DNA of 64,000 nt from Ascochyta rabiei. Taxonomy: Eukaryota; Ascomycota; Dothideomycetes; Pleosporales; Didymellaceae. The stretch is from NCBI RefSeq assembly GCF_004011695.2, contig NC_082416.1, forward strand, positions 868,001 to 932,000. Reading direction: 5' to 3'. This document shows positions 1 through 10,870 of the stretch, piece after piece. How positions within the stretch are numbered: the stretch's first letter is position 1; every line of letters starts with the position of its first letter. The notes beneath the pieces are model-generated. The model did no database searches and was not told the DNA's origin. It was given only the letters and a program-made list of their open reading frames with translations. The position numbers and the translations under genes are program-made.

Positions 1-1705
1 CTATGTAGGTAAGTGCTCTGTATAATTTACACTTACAGGCTTAGTAGTTTAGCTCTCTATATATGTTACAAGAGTTACTATACTCCTTTAGCTAGTCTGT
101 ATTTCTTAGGGTAAGGTAGGGTTGTGTTTTCCCTTAGTATAAACTATTGAAAACCTTTTTAATTAAAAAACCCCTATAGGGAAAAATTATAATTAAGTAA
201 AGGTATTTAGCCTTTTTAGTCCTACCCTTTTTTAGACTTTAACCTTAACGTCTTATTACGCGGTCTAAGCAGTTACTTTATTGTTTTCTAGTATTGTTTT
301 AGCGCTTCTTTAGAAAGCTTTGTGCTAATTTCCTAGGAATTTTCTAAGTTAGGGAATCTGTCCTACTTAATAAGGTATTCCTGTTATCTATTAGCTAATT
401 ACCTTCTGTTAAGGACTTTTTCTACATCCTATACCTTCTCTTCCCTCTTAACTATAGGTTCTTATATTTGTTCCTATATAGTTAGAAGTTAACTTCTTAG
501 TATATATAGGTCTAGCAGTAACGCATAGAATACTAGATAGATCCCTTTTATTCCTAGTAGGTCTACTCTGTATATAATAGGGCCAATCTAGGCTGTAATA
601 GTCCTAGGTCCTAGGTATTTCTAGTCTAGCTTCTTTTTTAGGCGTACTGTCCTAATGTTCTTACTAGAGACTAGTACTTTGTTACCTACTTTAAAGGGTG
701 CTAGTAGTTGTTTCTTATCTAAGTGTTTCTTTAAATACTTATTTAACTTTTCTATATTTACTTTATAGGTAGCCTATAAGGAAATACCTCTAGTGGCTAA
801 TTTCTTTATAAGGGGAGATTCTCTAACTTTTAATGCTAAAGTAGGCTAATCTGTGCCTCTTAGATCTATACTGTAACAGGCTTAGAAGAGTATTATATTT
901 ATAGATGCGTAAATACTATTATTATATATAAATTCTGTAATTAAAATCTATAGGGCCTAATTGTCTTATTCTAGAGTATAGTAGCAACATAAGTACTATT
1001 TAAGAGTCTAATTTTACCTTTCTATTTAGCTATCTGTCTAGGGATAATAGGCTAACGTTAAGACTTGTCTTAAGTTTAAATAGTAGTTAAAGGTTTCCTA
1101 CGTCTTTCAGTTTATTAGCAGCCCCTAATCTAAGATAATTTGTGCTAGCGCGCTGTGTAAGCAGATAATTTCTCTAATTTAGGCATATGCTAGATCTTTT
1201 CTATCCTAATTAGCCCTAGCTAGTATGTAATGTAATATTTTATTTAATTTGTATACTACTACTAGTATAGAGTCGTACACTAACCTAGCCACCTTACTAG
1301 AAGGTAATTCTATAATAAAATCTATTATTACGTCCTTCTATAGTTAGCTTAGCACTAGTAAAGGTTGTAATAACCTATACAGTTTGTGTTAGGCAGCAGT
1401 TAATCTCCTATATACTAAGGAGTTATAGTAGTAGTTAGATACGTCCTTAGTAATGCCCTTCTAGGTGTATCTGCACTAAATCTTCTCTAAGGTCCTTTAT
1501 GCTCTAAAGTGTCCTAACATAAGGTTATTATAACATTCTTTAATTACTTATACCTTATCGTCTAGCCTTATAAGTAAGATACGCTTCTCCTTAGCTATAT
1601 TGTCTTTTTCTAGGTTATTTTATCCTATTTTAATATTGCTTAACTCTTTTTTAGTGCTAGAGAGTTTGTCTGTGTTATCTAAGTCTGTTGTTAGCTCTGT
1701 GTAAC
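1..1705 (-). mobile_element. Ty3/gypsy remnant, 3' pol part (family B/C)
   Basis: From about position 93 this stretch matches, with scattered changes, the minus-strand 3' pol region of element B (about 11,996-13,870) and the reverse complement of element C (about 34,700-36,130). It holds the remains of the integrase core and the tail of pol. The frame is broken by many TAG/TAA codons. The first ~90 bases do not match those copies and are unassigned. The match ends abruptly at 1705, where the LTR of another copy of the same family begins, so this is an older copy cut by a younger one. The rest of the element lies outside the window or is lost. Confidence 0.75.
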
Positions 1706-1723
1706 TGTTAGGCGCTAGGCCTA
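1706..1723 (+). repeat. 5' LTR start of a gypsy B/C-family copy, split by element D
   Basis: The 18 bases beginning TGTTAGGCGCTAGGCC equal the first 18 bases of the 202-bp LTR of elements B and C. The remaining 184 bases resume at 8664, after element D and its duplicated GCCTA. 18 + 184 = 202, the full LTR length, so D jumped into this LTR. Confidence 0.85.
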
Positions 1724-2210
1724 TGTTGAAGTCGTACTTTAGTTAAAGACCGTAAGCACTGATTCTATTGGTTCTCGGGGATGAGTACGGTTACTGGATC
1801 GGTAAGGGTTATCAACTAAGCAAAGCTTGTGAAGATAGGGTGCAATAAATAGTACAGAGTAGACTGTCTAGTTTAAGAGCAGGTTAAGATTCTAAAGACA
1901 AACTTAATTAATATAGTTAAACACAAACTATAAGGGTTGTGTTCCTACTAACTATATACTAAGGAGATACAGTGCTTATTAATAAGTAACTAGAGTTAGT
2001 CTAATAAAATATATAAGGGTGCTTATAGACAAGCATATTATACTATGCTTATTAATAAGCAGTTATATATGTTATGCTTGTTAACAAGCAGTTACGTAAC
2101 ATCCCTATCTGTTCTGTCCTTCTCTACTGTTTGTTCCTTTAGAGCAGAGTTAGGGGTCTTGGTTGGCTGGTACTTATGTTTGTGCCGTGCCCTAGCACAG
2201 GATTATAACA
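1724..2210 (-). repeat. Element D 3' LTR (487 bp)
   Basis: Pairs with 8172-8658 at identical length. The two differ almost entirely by transitions, and the mutated partner switches along the LTR: the 1724 end keeps TG/CG where the 8172 end reads TA/TG, and the opposite holds near 2041-2090. It contains two copies of an about 30-bp unit with the palindrome GCTTGTTAACAAGC (one copy mutated here). Confidence 0.9.
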
Positions 2211-2231
2211 CTATCCCCCCTTCCTCTTTAG
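2211..2231 (-). other. Polypurine tract of element D
   Basis: Read on the minus strand, the bases just upstream of the 3' LTR are a purine run containing GGAAGGGGGGATAG, directly followed by TGTTATAATC of the LTR. This is the expected plus-strand priming site for reverse transcription and fixes the element's orientation. Confidence 0.8.
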
Positions 2232-5200
2232 TTTGTCCTTCAACTATATAATTGTATTTTAGAGTTTTATATAATCTGTAATCTCTATATCTAGTAACCT
2301 GTAAGTTAAGATGTCCTTATACGCCCGCAACATCTGTCTTATATTAGAAATCTGCTAAGCTAATACACCTGCTAAAGTCTTCTGTAATTATTGTTTCTTT
2401 AGCGGCTATAAGTCCTATATTATACTAGGTAGTCTAAAAGGTCTAAAGTGTGCTAAGTGTATAAAGGCCAGTAAGCCATATATAAACATGTCTTAGGCGT
2501 TGTTAGATAAGACTTGTAAGGAGTATAAGAAAAAGGTAGAAGAAGACAAGTTACTCCTTATAACTGTTATTGCGCAATTGTTGTGTAATAAGAAAATCCT
2601 AAAATAGGTAAATAAACGCGCGCGGCAAAAGGCGCTGTGTTTAGTAAATAGGATAGTTAAGGCTGGCGAGTTAGACCTGGCTAAGGAAGTTAATCCTAAC
2701 TGTTCTGCGGCGTCTATTGGCATGTGTGCCTCGCCGGCTACCTAGGGCGCTCTTGGTTTAATTAAAGAGTCTGTAGCAAATTATAGTACTTACGTACTAA
2801 TTAGCAGCAGCTTATAAGGTGTGCAGGTGGTTCCTATATGTTTTCTAAGTCTAGGTATCCTAACTATTTAACTAGATACCTTTGTTAATTGCCATTTCCC
2901 TTATATATTACTATTTTTTTAACTTTATATTTATCTTCGCCGTTAGCTTAATAATGGAAGTTTTCCTAGATAGGCGTTCTAGGGTTGGCTGGTTCCAATA
3001 GCGAGATGTGGAACACTAGATAGATCTTTGCATCCTTTAGCAGATTAAGTCTATAGTTAACTAAGCTTATCTGCTTAGAAATAAAAAAGGGTCTAACTTT
3101 AACGTGGTCTAGTTTTTTTGTTAGTCTTTGTGTACAAAGGTTTTTTATAAGGAGATAGACTTTATCCCCCTCTTTTAGCTAAGGTGCTATTTTTCTTTTC
3201 TAGTTAACATATAAGATTGCTTGTTCCTAAGCCTTACTAATATTTTCTAGTGCCTTTTTATGCACTTCCTTCAGTCTTACTACTAAGGATATTGCTAATT
3301 TAGTCTGAATTGGTGTGTCTAGACTTCTGGTAAAGAGATTTAGGTGCATCCTGTAGTTCAGGAAGAACAGTAATTCTTCTATTACTTCTAACAATTTGTT
3401 GTTGTATGCAATCTGTGCTATAGGTAACAGTAAAACCTAGTTGTCTTGCTGCTGGTTGCTGTAGATTTGTAGGTATGTTTCTATGGTCTGATTTGTTCTT
3501 TTAGTCTGTCCATCCGTCTGCAGATAATAGGCTGTTAAAAGCTTCTTCTTAGTACCAATTGCTGCCAAGAGCGTGGTCCAGTAATTTAACGTAAAGAGCT
3601 TGTCTTAGTTACTAATAATTAATTTAGGTATGCTGTAATGCCTTATGTGTCAATCTAGGAACACTTATGTAAGCTGCTCTGCAGTATAACTATGTTAAAA
3701 CAGTATTATTTTAGCGTACTTGGTGAATCTGTCGACTATAACAAAGATTGAGTCGTAGTTGTATCTAGTAACAGGGTCTCTTAAGATAGGCAGCTGTGTA
3801 ACAAAATCTATCATAATGTTCGTCCATAGTGCCGTTGGCAGTTCTATTGCCTGCATTTCTCCGTATTTTGCGTGTGTACTGTGTTTGTTTTACTAACAGT
3901 TAATACAGTTCTTAATATACTTAGTAACCTTGTCTTTTATGTTACTAAACTTATAGTGTTGTTTAATAAGTTCTATTATGCGTGTAATTCTAGGGTGTCT
4001 ATGTAGCAGGTTATTGTAGTAATCAGCTATAATTTTGTCCTAAAGTTCTTCTAGTACGTCTAATATAATGCGCTGGTTAATTTTGATCCGCATTATGTTG
4101 TTAAGTTGCTGCAATAGTCCTAGTGATCTATCGTTGTTAATTCCTAAAACTGCAAACTAGTTAATTGTTTTTTCTCTAGCAAGGTTGTGTTGTTAACTAA
4201 GTGCATTAGCTCTACTATTGTCTTTTCCTGGCGTATACAATATCCTGAACTTATATTACCTAAGTATCTCAGACTAACGTACTTGTTGTTAGTTTAAGAC
4301 CTTAGTAGTAGTAAAGTATACTAGGTTCTTGTAGTTAGTGTAGATAGTAAGTTTAGAGCAGCTTTCTGCGTATGGTTGCTAATGTTCCAGGGCTAATACA
4401 ATTGCGAGCAGTTCCTTATTGTGCACATTGTAGCGTTCTTCTAGTCCTAAGAACTTACATAAATAGTATGCAATAGGGTGCTATAGTCTATTCTTCTCTT
4501 ATGTGATATATGCGCCTAACGTAAGATCTAAGGTGTTAGTCTCTATACGCATTAGTTTGCTGCTGCAAAACATGATTAATGTAGGAGGTGCAATACAGGC
4601 TTGCTTAAGTGCCTTAAACACATTATCTTGTTCTTGTCCCTACTTAAATAGTGTATCCTTCTGCGTAAGCTTCGTCAGCAGGATTGCAATCTTAGAGTAG
4701 TCCTTAATAAAGCGTCGGTTAAAGTTAACAAATCCTAAGAATTCCTGGATCTGTTTAACTGTTTTTAGCGTTTGCTAAGTCTTAACTACTTCTACCTTTG
4801 TTAGACTAATCTTGACTCTATGTCAACCTACAATGTACCCTAGGAATTTAACTTCCTTCTTATGCCACTCGCACTTTTTAGGTTTAAGCTGTAGGTCTGC
4901 CTGCTTTAGGCATTCTAGCACTTCTGTAACATGTTTTGTGTGCTCTTCTAGTATCTTTAAGTACACTAGGATATTGTCTAGGTACGCTACTACAGTTCTG
5001 TTAAGATGTGCTCTTAGGACGTTGTTAATCAACTCCTGGCACGTTGCTGGTGCGTTTATTAGACTGAAAAGTATAACTAGGTACTTATAGAGTCTGTATT
5101 GCGTCCTAAATGCTATTTTTTATTCTTCTTCTTCCTTTATGCGTATAAGGTTGTACGCGCCTTGTAGATCTAACGCTGTAAAGTACTAAGCTCCTGCTAG

Positions 5201-6650
5201 CCGGTCCTGCAACTCTGTGATGTTCGGGAGCGGGTAGCAGTTCTTAATAGTGATTTTATTAAGCTTCCTGAAGTTAATGCAAGGTTATAGCTTGCTATCC
5301 TTCTTAGGAATAAACATAATTAGGTACCCTGCAGGTGATTCTAATCTTCTAATAAATCCCTTCTTAAGGTTCTCCTTAATGTACTTATAAAGTACTTTAA
5401 GTTCCTTTTCTAATAACTAGTATAGTAGCCTAAAAGTCAGTGTCTTTCCTTCCTAGAGCTTAATCTCGTGATCCTAGGGTTTATGCTTAGGCAGGGCTTT
5501 TGCTGTAAGCTCTTCTCTAAACATCTCTGCGTACTGTTGGTAAACGTCAGGGATGGCAGGAGGTGCACTCTTCTCCTCCTTAACTCTCGCTTTGTAATCT
5601 GTGGGGCTCTTAGTATCTGCAGAGTTAACTGCTCTATCTTGGCGCGTCTTATGTGTCGAAGAGACGTTATTAATCTCCTTCTTATCTACCAGCTGCTGCG
5701 TGCGCTGCGTAGGCGTAGATACATTAGTGCCGCATTTATATCCTTCTAACAAAAGTCTTTCTTATGCCTAATCTATCTTTAGGTTGTGCTTTTGTAACTA
5801 GGGAAGTCCTAGTATAACGTTGTGCGTAGCCTTTACAAAGACGTCTAGGTTTATTTCCTTATAGTGCCCCTGTATTTGTAGAGGTGCCGCTATCACTTTG
5901 AACATGATTAGTGGTTCGTCCAGCATAAATTCTCTATTAGCTACTTACAGCAAGTAAGCGTGTTTCTTGCGATATAATCTAAGTCTAGCTTAGAACACTG
6001 TTATCCTAGATATATAATTCGCTTATGCTCCTAAGTCTAAGAGTGCTAAAAAGACTACTCTATTTAGTTTGATAGGTAGTTTAATAAGGTAATTAGTCCT
6101 GATACTATTAATAGATTAATCTCTAGGGCTTATAGGCGCTGGCCTAAAAAAGTCCCCTTATTACTGAAACCTTCGTATTCCTTAGTAGTGCGGTGCTTTT
6201 TGCAGTCTGTGTTAAGACAGTTCTGCCAGTGTGCGTTATAGCAACTCCTGTTAACTACTAGCTACATTTGTATTGTGGCCTGTAGGTTATCTGTACCAGG
6301 AAAGTGTGCTTTCTGGCGCTTGTTAATAAGATGAAGTTCACACAGGTCATTGTGACACTAGTACTATTAGTTGCGACAGAGGCCTTGTTGTGCCAGGAAC
6401 CATCCTACACTAAGCTTCTTGTTATAATAGATTATGTATCTGTCCTTAGGGCATGCTGTCTATATAAGGTTTCTATGTTTTAGGTTTTAGTGGTCTAGGA
6501 TGTACTATAGTTGTGGGCTAATTAGTAGGAGCTCTTCTCTTTACTTCCGCATACGTTCTAGGCTGAGCTGTGTTTCTTGCTTACACTAAAGCTGGTCTTT
6601 AGCTTCTTCTAGGTTGTTAGCAAACTGTTTACTGTCGTCGATTTCCTTGC
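2232..6650 (-). pseudogene. Element D pol pseudogene (PR-RT-RNaseH-IN-chromodomain)
   Basis: Translating the minus strand gives a broken but recognisable pol. Protease near 6000-6060 reads ALLDLGA where the family has a D-S/T-G triad. RT spans about 5480-4800; its YxDD box reads YLDNILVY near 4965-4990, the second catalytic Asp being Asn. RNase H follows (about 4600-4200). The integrase zinc region is near 3850-3960, its core near 3330-3830 starts DFVTQLPIL, and one core Asp again reads Asn (IISN). A chromodomain with YLVK and EPPAHL lies near 2800-2880. The tail runs into the polypurine tract. Open stretches survive at 5474-5752, 4823-5032 and 2493-2723. The lost catalytic residues and stops mean it is dead. 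The boundary with gag is approximate. Confidence 0.9.
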
Positions 6651-8154
6651 AGAATTAGTGAACGAGCTCTTGGAGTTCTGGCGTGAATTCTCCTGTTGGC
6701 GGTCCCACTATAGGGCTGACGAGTTCTTAACACATTTAGCAATAGGCTTCTTTATCTTTACACTTCTAGCGCTATCTAGCCAATTGTTCTTGTTTACGTG
6801 CTGCAGCGACGTCTTCTGTCTGTTTGTAGGCTATAATGTTGTTAACCATGTCGTCCTTCCTCACGCTTCAGGGTTTTAGTTCTGTAACTATTAATTCTCT
6901 ACCGTCAGGGGTAAGGTAGCGCGTTCCTTGTTTCTGGAAGGGTCTATTGTACTTCTTGCCTATTTAGACGCTGCCCTAGGTCTGCTTGTATTCTACTGCG
7001 TGGTATTGCTGGTCGTTGTTAGAGTAGTATTCTGTTTCTTTGCCTGTCTGGGCGTCCTGGTAGGGTGTTGCTACACAAATTGGAGGTACAATACAGTTGT
7101 CATCGTCCTCTAGACCAGACTCTGGGTCTTCCAGCAGCCGTCTAATGTCATTAGTAAGAATTTCCTATTTACTAGCTTCTGTGTCATTGTAATCACAGGT
7201 AAGTACATTTAACTGGCGGTGAACCTTGTTTATCTAGCAGTCCCTGGCAAAGTAGCCTAGTTTGCCACAGTTGTAGCAGTCCTTGCTGCCTCCTAATTGC
7301 TTGCCCCCTCTAGGCTTCTCGTTCCATCGCTTAGGTGGTCCCTTGTTGAGGTTTAAGAGGTCTATTGCCTCTAGTCTGTAGTATCCACTCTGTGTGTTGC
7401 TGTGGATGCAGCGACCAGTGTTTGGCTGATTACGTCCTCCTCGTTGTCCTCAGTTCAGGTTGTTACGCCACTGGTTTCTTAGTAGCAGTTAGTTAGTAGC
7501 AATAACAGTAGTGCGCGCTCTAGGGTTGTCTTAAAGTTCCTGCTGAAGTTTGTAGAGTTGTACGTTAATATTAATAGTAGTATTAATAAGCTTATTAAGG
7601 GTTTTAGTGCTCACGCTGGTGCGTATAAGTTCTTCCTTAACCTTAGGCTTTAATCCCTGTCAGAACATAGTAATTAGAGCAGTGTTGTCCTAGTCGGTGT
7701 TAGCAGCAAGCTGCTGAAATTCTGCGGCGTAGTTGGCGGCTGACTTATCTTGCTTAATCTTCTAAATGTTACAGCAGGCAATGTGTGGTTTATTAGAGAC
7801 TCTGAAGATTAGCTTAATCTTCTCTTTAAATAGGTTAAAGTCTCTTATCTATACATCTATATTGTCTAAGGCTTTGCCAGCTTGGTACTGCTGTATAAAG
7901 GGCTTAATCTAGGTAAACACTTTGCCACGCATGTAGCTAGCTGCAAGGACTACTTGTTTAATCTTAGGAACCTTCTTGCCTTAGAAGGTAAAGAAGAGGT
8001 CCTATTGTATAAGCTAGTTATTAAGCTTGCTGCAGTCTCTCTAGTAAAGGTTAGGTTTGTTAACGTTTATGCCTAAGGTGTAGACTAGAGGGTCTACGTT
8101 AACGTCTATGTTAGAGCTGCTAGAGGTAGCACAGGATCCTGTAGAGGTACTCAT
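6651..8154 (-). pseudogene. Element D gag pseudogene
   Basis: An ATG on the minus strand at 8154, shortly after the 5' LTR, opens a frame starting MSTSTGSCATSSSSN, which meets a TAG about 45 codons later. A retroviral-type zinc knuckle is visible at 7237-7278 as CYNCGKLGYFARDC. The expected His of the C-C-H-C pattern is Tyr, the product of a CAC to TAC change as RIP makes. The frame is otherwise readable with scattered stops. The end of gag is not defined by the sequence and the coordinate is approximate. Confidence 0.8.
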
Positions 8155-8171
8155 CTTAGGGGTGTTTAAAA

Positions 8172-8658
8172 TGTTAAAGTTGTACTTTAGTTAAAGACTG
8201 TAAGCACTAATTCTTTTAGTTCTTAGGGATAAGTACAGTTACTAGATTAGTAAGGGTTATTAACTAAGCAAAGCTTGTAAAGATAGGGTGCAATAAATAG
8301 TACAGAGTAGACTGTCTAGTTTAAGAGCAGGTTAAGATTCTAAAGACAAACTTAATTAATAAGGTTAAACACAAACTATAAGGGTTATGTTCCTACTAAC
8401 TATATACTAAGGAGATACAGTACTTATTAATAAGTAACTAGAGTTAGTCTAATAAAATACATAAGGGTGCTTGTAGACAAGCATATTGTACCATGCTTAT
8501 TAACAAGCAGTTACGTGTGTTATGCTTGTTAACAAGCAGTTACGTAACATCCCTATCTGTTCTGTCCTTCTCCACTGTTCGTTCCTTTAGAGCGGAGTTA
8601 GGGGTCTTAGTTGGCTGGTACTTATGTTTGTGCCGTGCCCTAGCACAGGATTGTAACA
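8172..8658 (-). repeat. Element D 5' LTR (487 bp)
   Basis: Partner of 1724-2210. It carries the cleaner copy of the tandem palindromic unit: GCTTGTTAACAAGC-like motifs around 8493-8550, spaced about 30 bp. The right flank GCCTA (8659-8663) is the target-site duplicate. Confidence 0.9.
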
Positions 8659-8663
8659 GCCTA

Positions 8664-8847
8664 GGGGTACCTCTGCTAGTCTTAGCAGGCTACTATAGGG
8701 CTAGTCTGCCCAGACTATATAAAGGTGTTAGAGGTTATTGCTAATACTCTAGCAATTAGTCTTATTACTACACACTACGTACCCTAATACACCTACTATC
8801 CTCTTTAACCCTATCCTCTCTTATAATTGCTTTATATATTCTTTATA
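8664..8847 (+). repeat. Remainder of the B/C-family 5' LTR interrupted by element D
   Basis: Continues the LTR begun at 1706-1723. It includes the TATA-like ACTATATAAAGG also seen in the LTRs of B and C and ends CTCTTTATA-like at 8847. Confidence 0.85.
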
Positions 8848-9381
8848 TTCTAATTACTCTTATATTATAATTAAAGGTAGACCTAAGCTACTATAAGTCT
8901 TAAACTAAATTATCTAGGCTTACTGTCTTTAGAGAGGGACTAAGACAACCTACCTGTAGGAGGGCTAGTAAAGCGTAAGGTAACACCTCCCTCTGTAGAT
9001 AAAAAGATACCTTAACAGACACTAAGTGTCTATAGTACCTTAAGAGGATCTATAGGTCCTCTAGGTAGTACACCTTACCCTAGAATTTATATCTATAGGG
9101 CAGCTTTAGTTAGAAAAGGCTAGAATAGCCTAGAAGTAGGTAATTAATAATAGGAGTTAAAACACTTACGTAAATAGTTGCAAGAGACAAAAGACTAAGA
9201 GAAACTTTCCTCTTTCTATAAACTTAGACGCAAATACGATAAAGGAGATCTAGTAATAATCCTATCCTTCTAAAAAGTACTAAAAGGAGTAGAAAAACTA
9301 CAATCTTCCCTATCTATAAATCTTCTATAGCCTAAACCCCTATAGAAGTACGTAAAGCGCAACTACGCTAAATACAACTAT
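8848..9381 (+). mobile_element. 5' internal fragment of a gypsy B/C-family copy
   Basis: Matches the leader and start of the coding region of element C just after its 5' LTR (about 31,017-31,550), in the same orientation. It stops at 9381, exactly where the LTR of element B starts, so B inserted here. The continuation expected beyond B at 17,583 is not found apart from ACTAG, so the remainder was deleted or replaced. The frame is broken by RIP stops. Confidence 0.8.
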
Positions 9382-9583
9382 TGTAAAGAATGTACAAAGC
9401 GATCACGAGGGAGGATAGGGTTAACGAGGATAGCAGGTGTATTAAGGTACGTAGTGTGTAGTAACAACACTAATCGCTAGAGTATTACCAATAACCTCTA
9501 ACACCTTTATATAGTCTGGGCTAACTAGCCCTATAGTAGCTCGCTAAGACAGGCAGAGGTACCTCTAGGCCTAGCGCCTAATA
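9382..9583 (-). repeat. Element B 3' LTR (202 bp)
   Basis: Reverse complement of the C-family LTR, starting TGTAAAGAATGTAC and ending GCGCCTAATA on the plus strand. The following bases, read on the minus strand, form a purine-rich tract (AGAGAAGAGAGGTAT), the element's polypurine tract. Confidence 0.87.
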
Positions 9584-10227
9584 ATACCTCTCTTCTCTAG
9601 ATTATTTAACTTAAATAATAGTATAATTAGCAATACTATATTATTTTAGCCTAGCTTTAGATATATTTACTCTGTCTATCCTGTTATAGCTAATTCTAAC
9701 TACGTTTAGGCGTTTTAGACGCCTTATAAGGCTAGATAGAGCTTAATACTAATTCTGCCTTTACCTAGTAAAAGTTAAACAGAAATCCTCTCTTACCTCT
9801 TACTTTACCTCTAGGGTCTAGGTAGCTGTCTGCGCAGGCTAAAGCTCTAACTAGGTAGCTAGCAGCATATAAGCTATCTATACCCCTAGGTTTATTAGTT
9901 ACTACTATACCCTACTTTATTTTAGTATGTACTAATCTATTCTGTCTAGTACTTTTATAAGGATAGCTAAGGGATTTTCTAGGTCTTTCTAGCATGTTCT
10001 AACATGTTTTGGCAGATAGCACCGCACACTACGTCCTAGTAACCTTTTTAGACTATTCCTAACTACTACTGCCTACTACTAACTATTACTAACTGTTACT
10101 AACTACTATTTGCTATAGCTGTTATGTTAATACCTGCTTGCTACAAGATTAACATTGCTAAGAATAGTAGGACTGCTAAGTAGTGCTGTATACTCTGTCT
10201 CTACTATATTACTAATAGTAATATCTA

Positions 10228-10870
10228 CATACAGTAGTAAAAGGGTAGGGGTTAGGTAGGGGTTAGGTAGGGGTTAGGTAGGGTAGGTGTTAGCGTCTAA
10301 CTCTTTCACTAAAGCAGTTATTGCAAAACTTTGTACTACAGAAATGTAGAGCAAAACAAGCGCTTTTAAACAGGCTATATTTTGTGAGATTCTAATAAAA
10401 GCTGGTAGAGCTAGAGCAGTTGTTGTGTAAGTCCTAGGTTGTTACTACGTAGGCCTACGTAACAACTGCTCTAGCTCTACTAGTTTTAATCAGAATCTTA
10501 CAGTATATAGACTGTTAGATAGCGCTTATTTTACTCTATACTTTTAAAGTACAAAGTTTTATAATAACTGCTTTAGTTAAAGAGTTAGACGCTGACACCT
10601 ACAGGCCCTACTTAGGCCTACCTCTTCCCTACAGACCCTACCCCAAACCCTACCCTACCCTACCTCTACCCCTGGTCCGTGCGGACTATACCCTACCCCT
10701 ACCCCACGCTAGAGGTACCCCTACCCTACCCCTACCTAACATCTGTGTAGACCCTACCCTACCCCTACCCTATATAGACCCTACCCCTACCCTACCCCTA
10801 CCTAACGTCTGTGCAGACTGTACCTAACCCCTACCCAACTCTAGGGTACCCCCTACCCTTTTGCCAGCGT
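10228..10870. mobile_element. hAT-like non-autonomous insert with CCCTA-rich body
   Basis: Comparison with element C shows extra DNA here. C reads straight through AATATCTATAGGGACTG (on its reverse strand), while B has about 640 bp between two copies of ATATCTA, a 7-8 bp target duplication. The ends are imperfect inverted repeats sharing a motif close to AAAAGGGTAGGGG (left about 10,231-10,251, right complement about 10,850-10,869). The body is degenerate CCCTA/CCCCTA repeats, split by the 314-bp palindrome at 10,286. No coding frame was seen. The duplication length suggests the hAT superfamily; the termini are too RIP-altered to be sure. A related body ends at 21,195. Confidence 0.6.
10286..10599. 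mobile_element. 314-bp palindromic MITE (foldback) with TA target site
   Basis: Begins GGTGTTAGCGTCTAACTCTT and ends with its inverse complement (AAGAGTTAGACGCTGACACC), flanked by TA on both sides (10,284-10,285 and 10,600-10,601). The two arms of ~150 bp pair along almost their full length around a centre near 10,440 containing ACGTAGGCCTACGT, so the whole unit is one imperfect hairpin. The TA duplication suggests mobilisation by a Tc1/mariner/pogo-type transposase; no coding capacity. It sits inside the CCCTA-rich insert, so it is the youngest layer at this spot. Confidence 0.8.

Larger units (their letters stand above)
1724..8658 (-). mobile_element. Element D: chromodomain Ty3/gypsy retrotransposon, RIP-inactivated
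   Basis: A complete LTR retrotransposon of 6,935 bp read on the minus strand. It has two 487-bp LTRs (1724-2210 and 8172-8658) beginning TGTT and ending AACA on the plus strand, flanked by the 5-bp duplication GCCTA (1719-1723 and 8659-8663). A polypurine tract adjoins the 3' LTR. Order along the minus strand: gag with one zinc knuckle, aspartic protease, reverse transcriptase, RNase H, integrase, chromodomain. This is the gypsy (not copia) order, and the chromodomain places it among chromoviruses. It is less RIP-damaged than its neighbours, with long stretches still readable. Inserted into an LTR of a B/C-family copy. Confidence 0.92.

Noticed and set aside
2045..2251. Short plus-strand frame beginning MLINKQLYMLCLLTSS, with a twin at 8493-8744
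   Set aside because: Both lie in the paired 487-bp LTRs of element D and owe their similarity to LTR identity; the hydrophobic, Cys-rich translation is not a secreted protein.
6658..7113. Plus-strand frames in element D with hydrophobic translations
   Set aside because: They are antisense to the gag/protease part of the element, with no support beyond chance openness.
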